From: an uncultured Eubacteriales bacterium | GTDB taxonomy: Bacteria > Bacillota > Clostridia > Oscillospirales > CAG-382 | DNA length: 5,356 nt | Assembly: GCA_900551295.1 (NCBI GenBank) | Contig: URVJ01000038.1 | Coordinates: 1-5,356, forward strand | Reading direction: 5' to 3' | In this document: positions 1 through 5,170 of the stretch, in pieces | How the letters are laid out: every line of letters starts with the position of its first letter | Position numbering within the stretch: the stretch's first letter is position 1 | Notes under the pieces: generated by a model | Database searches by the model: none | Seen by the model: the letters and a program-made list of their open reading frames with translations, nothing else | Told to the model about the DNA's origin: nothing | Translations under genes and position numbers: made by a program

Positions 1-72
1 GGTTGCGCATGGCAGTGAATTACCTTTTTCCGCTCAAATCAAGCAACAATCCGCCCGGCATAAAGTATCTTT

Positions 73-117
73 CCCACTTTTCGATTCCGAAAAGTGGGCG
101 TACAAAGTTGCACTTTG
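73..117. repeat. Pair of perfect hairpins downstream of the operon terminator
   Basis: CCCACTTTTCG (73-83) pairs perfectly over 11 bp with 88-98 around a 4-base loop. Four bases on, CAAAGT (103-108) pairs with ACTTTG (112-117) around a 3-base loop. Neither is followed by a T-run on either strand, so a plain terminator is unlikely. The form suggests an intergenic palindromic repeat element, or a structured RNA end. The rest of 1-170 shows no gene with support. Confidence 0.55.
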
Positions 118-170
118 AAGAATATAACCCGTTTCATCACCGAGTAAGAAAAATAGTCCTTAAAATAGGT

Positions 171-210
171 AAAAATCGCCCTGTGCAAAGGAATAAACCT
201 CGGCACAGGG
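171..210 (-). terminator. Rho-independent terminator of the BMC operon
   Basis: On the minus strand an 8-bp perfect stem CCCTGTGC/GCACAGGG (arms 203-210 and 179-186) is extended inward by GG/CC, A-T and G-T pairs after one mismatch, with a TTTATT loop. It is followed within three bases by TTTTT (175-171). It sits about 20 bases after the pduL stop, the expected place for operon termination. Confidence 0.88.
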
Positions 211-231
211 TAATACTGCTTTAAAATATAC

Positions 232-870
232 TTACTTCTTTATGATTCTGACCTTGTCGCCGTTTTTGAGTCCGCAGGCATTTGCGTCGTCGGTGTCAAT
301 GTGCATTTCAACGTTGAAGTCGTCGCGCACTCTTACCTGTACGTCAAAGAACTTTGTGGGCTTTATGCTGTCGATCATGACGTCAACATAATCTCCGTCC
401 TTGATGCCGTGTTCTGCGGCATATGCGGGAGTCAGATGAATGTGACGGTTTGCGATTATTACGCCTTCCTCAAGATATACGACACCTTTCGGACCGATAA
501 TTACACACTTTTCGCTGCCCTTTATGTCACCGGACGGACGCACGGGAGGACTTACCTTGAGAACAAACGTGTCTGTTCTTGAAATCTCAACCTGGGTGTT
601 CTTTCTTACGGGACCGAGAACACGGACGTTTTCAATGCTTTTCATTGACGGACCGACAATGGTTACGGTCTGCTCGGAAGCAAATTCTCTGCCCATGAGA
701 GTCTTTTTCTTGGTAAGCTCAAAGCTTTTTCCGAAAAGAATGTCAAGATGCTCTCTCGAAAGATGTATATGCCTTGCCGAAATGCCGACTTTGATGCCGT
801 CGCTGTCGTTTTGCTGTATCTGCTCGATCGCTTTCTTTACAGCATCGGCGATAATTTTTTCATCATACAT
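232..870 (-). CDS. pduL: PduL-type phosphate propanoyltransferase (BMC phosphotransacylase)
   Basis: This 212-residue protein should convert acyl-CoA and phosphate to acyl-phosphate and free CoA, the second core step of aldehyde-oxidising metabolosomes, acting inside the shell. It carries the two halves typical of PduL. The first has the SARHIHLS motif at residues 31-38 (H34, H36) and GPVRKNTQVEISRTD at about 86-100, which includes R98. The second has NRHIHLTP at 141-148 (H143, H145) and HIDTDDANA from H190. These five histidines match the set known to hold the two zinc ions in PduL. Length is normal for the family. Residues 1-20 (MYDEKIIADAVKKAIEQIQQ) form an amphipathic helix followed by a polar linker, as expected of an encapsulation peptide. 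The ATG is preceded by GAGAGG with 8 bases spacing. It is the last gene of the operon, 24 bases after the shell gene and just before a terminator. The family call is firm; the acyl chain used is not known. Confidence 0.96.
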   Translation of the reverse strand: MYDEKIIADAVKKAIEQIQQNDSDGIKVGISARHIHLSREHLDILFGKSFELTKKKTLMGREFASEQTVTIVGPSMKSIENVRVLGPVRKNTQVEISRTDTFVLKVSPPVRPSGDIKGSEKCVIIGPKGVVYLEEGVIIANRHIHLTPAYAAEHGIKDGDYVDVMIDSIKPTKFFDVQVRVRDDFNVEMHIDTDDANACGLKNGDKVRIIKK

Positions 871-894
871 GGTTTTTACCTCTCAAAACTGTTT

Positions 895-1551
895 TTAGTT
901 CTGCGGATCCTGCTGCATATCAAAGAATTTGAGCAATTCGGGGTGCGGATTCGGGATAACTTCGCTGCCGTAGACCGTGCCGAGAGGAGCTGCCGCGGCT
1001 TTTCCTTTTTCAAGCGCGCTCTTTACGGCGTCTACCTTTCCTGCGATTATTACCGTAACAAGACGTCCGCCGAGACGCTTTTCGGTGTGTACAAGACGCA
1101 CGTTTGCCGTCTTTAACATCTCGTCAAGTCCCTCTATCGCCGCAACAAGTCCCTGAACCTCAAGCAGCGCTATTGCGTTGTCGCCGTGTATTTCGGGGCA
1201 GGTGTCCATGCCGCGGAAACTCTTTGGCAGCTTATTGTTGAACTTGTCTCTGTTTATGTCGATGAGATACGCCATTTTGTCAACGTTCTCGCCGGGATTT
1301 GGGATAATGTGAGAGACAATGTAGTGCCCCTTGCTCTGAGCATAATTTTTTGCCGCCTCGACAGACGCCTTGACGTCAGCAACATCGCCCTCGATCTTTG
1401 CCCCCATTATAAGCGGAACGGGAAAACCGGGTGCAAAGGGACGGTTTCTGTCAAAGGCAATTATTTTAACGTTGCCGGTCTTTGCCATTAAATCTGCCGC
1501 GCATACAGCCGTTGTAAAGCTGTAAACCTCGACCATTCCGAATGCTTTCAT
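895..1551 (-). CDS. Tandem-domain bacterial microcompartment shell protein (BMC-T)
   Basis: This 218-residue protein has two BMC (Pfam 00936-type) domains in one chain, so it should form a pseudohexameric trimer in the shell. Domain 1 covers about residues 2-90 (start KAFGMVEVYSFTTAVCAAD, ending SHIIPNPGE). Domain 2 covers about 127-205 (ALLEVQGLVAAIEGLDEMLKT, then EKRLGGRLVTVIIAG, ending SEVIPNPHPEL). Both follow the canonical, non-permuted order. The pore-facing strand-loop of domain 1 (about residues 33-49) is some 7 residues longer than in domain 2 and rich in proline (P38, P41, P44, P46). Neither pore loop has the cysteine that binds an iron-sulfur cluster in PduT, so an electron-carrying pore is not supported. 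A 35-residue linker with C118 joins the domains. The start fits the family, but the nearest Shine-Dalgarno-like AAAGG lies 15 bases upstream, which is long. It lies 49 bases after the aldehyde dehydrogenase and 24 before pduL. Confidence 0.95.
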   Translation of the reverse strand: MKAFGMVEVYSFTTAVCAADLMAKTGNVKIIAFDRNRPFAPGFPVPLIMGAKIEGDVADVKASVEAAKNYAQSKGHYIVSHIIPNPGENVDKMAYLIDINRDKFNNKLPKSFRGMDTCPEIHGDNAIALLEVQGLVAAIEGLDEMLKTANVRLVHTEKRLGGRLVTVIIAGKVDAVKSALEKGKAAAAPLGTVYGSEVIPNPHPELLKFFDMQQDPQN

Positions 1552-1600
1552 AAATATTACGAATTACCTTTCAAATTATACGCTTTTGCTTACACGCGCA

Positions 1601-2983
1601 TTATACAATGTGAAGTCCGTCGACAAGCACGCATCTTCTCTGGCGTGTAAAGGAGTGAGCCGCCGTAAGACCTTCTCCGGTAGGACCTGCAATGGTAAAG
1701 GTTGTATAGCCTTCGCCGCCTGCGCCGATACCTGCATAGCTCGGAGCGTTCTTTACGAATATGGTTGTCTCGACCGCCTTTGCAAAGCGTGTGAGATGAT
1801 CTATGTTCTTTGAATGAATGTGCGCGGAATGTCTGTTGCCGTGTTCAGCCTTGACCGCCATGTTTATAGCCTCGTCAATGTTTGAAACTCTTACGATTCC
1901 GAGTACCGGCATCATCATTTCGACCTGAACGAACGGGTGCATTTCGGGAACTTCGCAGATAACAAGTCTTGCGTCGGACTCTATTCCGAGAACCTTTAAG
2001 AACTTGGACGCGTCTCTGCCTACCCAGTCTTTGTTTATGCAGTACTTGCCGTCTTTTTCTTTAAGACAGGTTTTTACGAGAGTGTCTATCTGATCGCCCT
2101 TTATGAGATATGCGCCGTTTTTCTGCATATTTCTTATAAGCTCGTCGGCAACGTTATCGAATACGAAACATTCCTTTTCGGCAATGCAGGGGAGGTTGTT
2201 GTCAAACGACGCGCCCGAAACTATATCGCGTGCAGCCTTTTCGATGTCCGCAGTGTCGTCAACGATTACGGGAGGATTGCCCGCACCTGCGCCGATTGCC
2301 TTTTTGCCTGACGAAAGCAGAGCCTTTACAACGCCGGGACCGCCTGTTGCGACAAGCATTCTTACGATAGGCGACGCCATCATTTCGTCGGAGGATTCCT
2401 TTGTCGGGTGTTCAACCGTAACGACAAGGTTTTCCGGACCGCCTGCTTCGAGAATGGCTCTGTTTACAAGGTCAACCGCATAGTTTGCGGTGCGGCAGGC
2501 ATGAGGGTGAGGATTGAAAACAACGCCGTTTCCTCCGGCTATCATGCCGATGGAGTTGCATATAACGGTCTCACTGGGGTTGGTTGAGGGCGTAATGCTT
2601 CCTATAACGCCGTAGGGCGCCATTTCGATAAGCGTAAGTCCGTCGTCTCCGGTGAGAGCCGTGGGGTGAAGATCCTCTGTACCGGGAGTCTTGTTTGCAA
2701 CAAGCTGATGCTTGATTATCTTGTCTGAAACTCTGCCCATTCCGGTTTCTTCAACGCCGAGCTTTGCCATGTTTTCGGCTTCGGCAAGCGTAAGCTCGCG
2801 TATCTTTGAAATCATCTTTTCGCGCTGAGCAACGCTGTAACTTCTGTACTGCTTATAGGCTTTGTCGACAGCTGCGAGAGCCTCTGTCATTGTCGGGAAA
2901 ACGCCCTTTAAGTGCGAAGGCTTGTCCGCCATGGACTTGACCACGCTTGCGACAATTTCGCTTACATATCTTTCGTCGAGCAT
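1601..2983 (-). CDS. CoA-acylating aldehyde dehydrogenase, PduP/EutE type
   Basis: This 460-residue protein should oxidise an aldehyde with NAD+ and CoA to acyl-CoA and NADH inside a microcompartment. Visible landmarks are the substrate/cofactor region PYGVIGSITPSTNPSETV (about 123-140), FNPHPHA (156-162), TGGPGVVKA (213-221), GAGAGNPPVIVDDTADI (231-247), and the catalytic cysteine C266 in NNLPCIAEKE. The HGNRHSAHIHS block (381-391) is typical of the acylating branch. Residues 1-18 (LDERYVSEIVASVVKSM) form an amphipathic helix before a KPSHLKG linker, matching the encapsulation peptides of PduP and EutE. Length is normal. The ATG has a strong AAGGAG site 9 bases upstream, and the gene starts 30 bases after the hydrolase stop. 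With PduL next door it forms the standard acyl-CoA to acyl-phosphate pair. Family assignment is firm. Whether the substrate is acetaldehyde, propionaldehyde, lactaldehyde or another aldehyde cannot be told, so no symbol is given. Confidence 0.96.
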   Translation of the reverse strand: MLDERYVSEIVASVVKSMADKPSHLKGVFPTMTEALAAVDKAYKQYRSYSVAQREKMISKIRELTLAEAENMAKLGVEETGMGRVSDKIIKHQLVANKTPGTEDLHPTALTGDDGLTLIEMAPYGVIGSITPSTNPSETVICNSIGMIAGGNGVVFNPHPHACRTANYAVDLVNRAILEAGGPENLVVTVEHPTKESSDEMMASPIVRMLVATGGPGVVKALLSSGKKAIGAGAGNPPVIVDDTADIEKAARDIVSGASFDNNLPCIAEKECFVFDNVADELIRNMQKNGAYLIKGDQIDTLVKTCLKEKDGKYCINKDWVGRDASKFLKVLGIESDARLVICEVPEMHPFVQVEMMMPVLGIVRVSNIDEAINMAVKAEHGNRHSAHIHSKNIDHLTRFAKAVETTIFVKNAPSYAGIGAGGEGYTTFTIAGPTGEGLTAAHSFTRQRRCVLVDGLHIV

Positions 2984-3013
2984 TTTTATAATCTCCTTAT
3001 GTAAAGTGTTTTA

Positions 3014-3823
3014 TTACCGTTTATAATCCGCGTTGCAATAGTCCGTTCCTATAAATCCGACCTGTCTGAAGTCGTCGTAATTGTGTCTTATGATATAATC
3101 AATATAGGAAGCGATTATTTTCGCGGTGAAAATATATCCCATCGGGTTCATATGACCGCCGAGATAAAATCTGTCCTTGAATTCGTCGTCATATACGGGC
3201 GCGTATTTGCGCAGATCGACAACGTATGTGTATTCAAAGAGCTTTGAGAACTCATACAGCAGCTCTCTGTGGCGGTCTTCATACACCTCGCGTTCGGCTC
3301 TTCTGCATGAATGGGGAAGCGTGACAAGAAAAATTCTGGCTTTCGGCTGTATTTCGCGTATTTTCTGAATTATCATCGCGTAATATCCGGCAAATGTCGG
3401 TTTGTTTTTTCTCCGGTCGCCGATATTTACGTCGTCTGTGCCGCCGAGCTGTTCTTTGTTTGCCATTGCGCGTATAATGTCGTTTACGCCGAGCGCTATT
3501 ATATATGCCTGACAGGCTTTTTCCTTATCCCAGAGACCGTTCATTTTGGCAAAAGCGTCGCAATATTCTTGCGCCGTCATGCCGCCTCTCGAAAAGTTAT
3601 ACACCGTGTTTCCAGCGGCTCTTGCGATATACTGTCCCCAGGAATACTCAAACATATCGTGGTAGCTTTTTTGACCGTCCGCGGTTTTTCCTTCAAATTC
3701 TCCCGACGAGAGACTGTCGCCTATGCAGGCAATTTTTCTGAAGATTGCGCACATTCCGCCGTCGTTTACTATACGGTCAAGCGGCTGTTCGTCTTTATTA
3801 TCCCAAAACTGCGTAAGATCCAT
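3014..3823 (-). CDS. Cytoplasmic SGNH/GDSL-family hydrolase
   Basis: This 269-residue protein has the SGNH hydrolase blocks in order: block I IACIGDSLSSGE with nucleophile S37, block II SRGGMT with glycines 80-81, block III ALGVND with N114, and block V GGHMNPMGY with H224. The usual aspartate three residues before the catalytic histidine is absent (L221 is there), so it probably works as a Ser-His dyad or takes its acid from elsewhere. No signal peptide or membrane segment is seen, so it should act in the cytoplasm. Family members are esterases, acyl hydrolases or carbohydrate deacetylases; the substrate here is unknown. I chose the ATG at 3823 because GGAGG lies 5 bases upstream. An in-frame upstream ATG at 3865 would add 14 residues (MCIYRVF...) but lacks such a site. 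It is the first gene after the control region and leads the BMC operon, which suggests a link to substrate supply. That link is inference. Confidence 0.88.
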   Translation of the reverse strand: MDLTQFWDNKDEQPLDRIVNDGGMCAIFRKIACIGDSLSSGEFEGKTADGQKSYHDMFEYSWGQYIARAAGNTVYNFSRGGMTAQEYCDAFAKMNGLWDKEKACQAYIIALGVNDIIRAMANKEQLGGTDDVNIGDRRKNKPTFAGYYAMIIQKIREIQPKARIFLVTLPHSCRRAEREVYEDRHRELLYEFSKLFEYTYVVDLRKYAPVYDDEFKDRFYLGGHMNPMGYIFTAKIIASYIDYIIRHNYDDFRQVGFIGTDYCNADYKR

Positions 3824-3937
3824 ATGCGCCTCCGTACCGTAACAGAAAACCCGATATATGCACAAACCGGGCAGCTCCGTCTTTGATTTTTGCGGTTCTG
3901 TCCTCAGATGTTATTTTATGTGGAATCTGTATGTTTG

Positions 3938-3966
3938 ATTATGTTGTTTTAAATGCTGATTGTCAA
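3938..3966 (-). promoter_or_regulatory. Main sigma70-type promoter of the SGNH-BMC operon (P1)
   Basis: On the minus strand a perfect -35 TTGACA (3966-3961) is followed after exactly 17 bases by the -10 CATAAT (3943-3938). Transcription would start near 3931, giving a leader of about 108 bases before the hydrolase ATG. Matching 11 of 12 consensus positions with ideal spacing makes this the best promoter in the window. One arm of the 11-bp inverted repeat covers its -10 box. Confidence 0.8.
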
Positions 3967-4006
3967 GCAAATGACGAAACAAACCAACATCACTCAACAA
4001 CATAAT
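3938..4006. promoter_or_regulatory. Candidate operator: 11-bp perfect inverted repeat around the operon promoters
   Basis: ATTATGTTGTT at 3938-3948 is exactly the reverse complement of AACAACATAAT at 3996-4006, with 47 bases between and centres 58 bases apart. One arm overlaps the P1 -10 box and the other covers the expected P2 start site. The P1 -35 box lies between them. A further ATGTTG half-like copy in the same direction as the upstream arm lies at 3985-3990. This fits binding by a regulator, most simply the adjacent AraC-family protein, but binding is inferred. Confidence 0.5.
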
Positions 4007-4008
4007 AC

Positions 4009-4037
4009 ATTATAGCATGAAAAAGTGTATAAGTCTA
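4009..4037 (-). promoter_or_regulatory. Possible second upstream promoter (P2) of the SGNH-BMC operon
   Basis: On the minus strand a perfect TATAAT (4014-4009) has an extended -10 TG one base ahead (TGCTATAAT). Seventeen bases upstream is TAGACT (4037-4032), four of six matches to the -35 consensus. The start would be near 4002, which falls inside the upstream arm of the inverted repeat. It lies after the regulator gene and before P1, so it would act as a tandem promoter. Confidence 0.5.
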
Positions 4038-4074
4038 TAAGCATTTTAGACAAAATTGGCATTACATTTTCGGC

Positions 4075-4110
4075 GTTTTTTACATCATGTAAAAACAAAA
4101 GGCAAAAAAA
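4075..4110 (-). terminator. Weak possible terminator after the regulator gene
   Basis: Just after the regulator stop, the minus strand has a run of seven T (4110-4104) and then a 7-bp AT-rich stem TTTTTAC/GTAAAAA (arms 4089-4095 and 4077-4083) with a 5-base loop. The stem is not GC-rich and the T-run precedes rather than follows it, so read-through from the regulator gene into the operon is likely. Confidence 0.2.
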
Positions 4111-4114
4111 TGCG

Positions 4115-4987
4115 TCAGACAGGTTGGTTTTCACCGGGATTTTTGTTCGTATTTTCCGCAGAGGAAACAAAAACATCTTTATTATCATAGTCCTCCGTCC
4201 ACATTTTAAGTTCGTGATTGTTTTCGAGAGCCGCGGACGGAGAGAAACCGTAGTATTTCTTGAACATTTTGGAAAAATTGTAGGCGTCGGAATATCCGCA
4301 CATTGTCGCGGTGCGGTTGACGGGGTAGCCTGCGCGCAGGTAGTTGTATGCTGCCTCAAGGCGTGTTTTTACTATATAATTTACTATTGTAATGCCGAAC
4401 TCCTTTTTGAAAAGGCGAAGCAGGTATCTGCGGTCGATGTTGAAGGACGCCGCAATCTGTTCAACGCTTATGTCGTCGGTAAAATGCATTTTTATGTAGT
4501 CTTTTGTACGCAGAGCGTATCCGGGCATACTGTTTTGATCGACGGGGAGCAGTATTTCAAACAAATCGAGCAGCATTTTGAGATAGTATTCGGGATTGAG
4601 AATGTTCTCGTCGACGGCTTTGGCTGTCTGCTCAAATATTTTGGTGTCGGGAAGTGTTATTACCGGCTTTATTTTAGCAATCTTCTCGCATATTGCTCCC
4701 GAAAACGCAATCCATGAGTAGTTCCACGGATCCTCGCCGTCGGCTTGGTAAAATGTCATCTGCTCGGGATTGATTATGAATGCCTGACCGCGGGATATGC
4801 GGTATGTGCCGGAGTCGTTCCTGAAAATGCCTTTTCCGGAAAGACAGCAGTGTATTATGCAGTGGTTTCGTATCGCAGGCCCGTAATAGTGGTGCGGTAC
4901 ACACTGGCAATGCCCCGCAAACAGCGGGCGTATATCGCTGTATTTCATTATTCCCGGATTGAAATTCTTCTGCGGCAACAAAAACAC
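4115..4987 (-). CDS. AraC-family transcriptional regulator
   Basis: This 290-residue protein has an N-terminal cupin-like sensor domain and a C-terminal double helix-turn-helix. The sensor spans about residues 20-98, with GPAIRNHCIIHCCLSGKGIF, the GQAFIINPEQMTFYQAD strand pair and DPWNYSWIAFSG typical of Firmicutes sugar-responsive members. HTH 1 is at about 172-197 (ISVEQIAASFNIDRRYLLRLFKKEFG) and HTH 2 at 221-250 (RTATMCGYSDAYNFSKMFKKYYGFSP). About 38 residues of hydrophilic tail follow HTH 2, longer than usual. The start is uncertain: the GTG at 4987 gives the length listed, while an ATG at 4948 would give 277 residues and still keep the whole cupin domain; neither has a strong Shine-Dalgarno. 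The gene lies just upstream of the BMC operon in the same orientation, so it is the likely controller of that operon. Its ligand is unknown, perhaps the compound that the operon consumes. Confidence 0.93.
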   Translation of the reverse strand: MFLLPQKNFNPGIMKYSDIRPLFAGHCQCVPHHYYGPAIRNHCIIHCCLSGKGIFRNDSGTYRISRGQAFIINPEQMTFYQADGEDPWNYSWIAFSGAICEKIAKIKPVITLPDTKIFEQTAKAVDENILNPEYYLKMLLDLFEILLPVDQNSMPGYALRTKDYIKMHFTDDISVEQIAASFNIDRRYLLRLFKKEFGITIVNYIVKTRLEAAYNYLRAGYPVNRTATMCGYSDAYNFSKMFKKYYGFSPSAALENNHELKMWTEDYDNKDVFVSSAENTNKNPGENQPV

Positions 4988-5012
4988 CTGCTTTATTCTG
5001 GATTTCGGTTAC

Positions 5013-5041
5013 ATTTTACCATGCTCTTTTCTAAATTGCAA
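5013..5041 (-). promoter_or_regulatory. Probable promoter of the AraC-family regulator gene
   Basis: On the minus strand TTGCAA (5041-5036, four of six consensus matches) is followed after 17 bases by TAAAAT (5018-5013, five of six), with a TG one base before the -10 as in extended -10 promoters. The start would be near 5006, leaving about 19 bases before the GTG at 4987 or 58 before the ATG at 4948. Confidence 0.55.
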
Positions 5042-5100
5042 CATCTTTTTCTTAAATCCTGTAAAAAAATCACATGACGGAAGTACGAGGTGACGCGCAT

Positions 5101-5150
5101 GAATACGCAAGAATTCGCAGGAATACGCGGAAATACGCGGAAATACGCGC
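5101..5150. repeat. Five tandem copies of a 10-bp repeat
   Basis: Five contiguous 10-base units follow the consensus GAATACGCGG: GAATACGCAA, GAATTCGCAG, GAATACGCGG, AAATACGCGG and AAATACGCGC. The third to fifth units are nearly identical. The period is close to one helical turn, so all copies face the same side of DNA. The array abuts a perfect palindrome. Function is not known. Confidence 0.8.
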
Positions 5151-5170
5151 TTTCTTTTTAAAAAGAAAGC
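5149..5170. repeat. 22-bp perfect palindrome
   Basis: GCTTTCTTTTT (5149-5159) is followed directly by its reverse complement AAAAAGAAAGC (5160-5170). With an A/T-rich centre it could fold in RNA from either strand and supply a T-run, so a weak bidirectional terminator or a mobile-element end are both possible. It joins directly to the 10-bp repeat array. Confidence 0.7.

Noticed and set aside
3..224. A 73-codon plus-strand frame at the left edge.
   Set aside because: It runs through two hairpins and the operon terminator, has no good ribosome binding site and gives a low-complexity basic product unlike any known family.
895..1551. A PduT-like iron-sulfur shell protein.
   Set aside because: The pore loops of both domains lack a cysteine; C17, C7-type positions and C118 are not at the pore-loop place.
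3311..3886. Long plus-strand frames opposite the hydrolase, and similar ones opposite the other genes (for example 2103-2483, 4025-4717).
   Set aside because: They lie antisense to genes with clear family motifs and show no motifs or ribosome sites of their own.
3824..4114. A riboswitch or a catabolite-repression (cre) site in the control region.
   Set aside because: I could not find a match to a known riboswitch core or to the cre consensus.
5099..5161. A 20-codon frame (MNTQEFAGIRGNTRKYALSF) with a GAGGTG site 6 bases before its ATG.
   Set aside because: Nearly all of it is the 10-bp repeat array and half of the palindrome, so the peptide is probably a by-product of the repeats; no family is recognisable.
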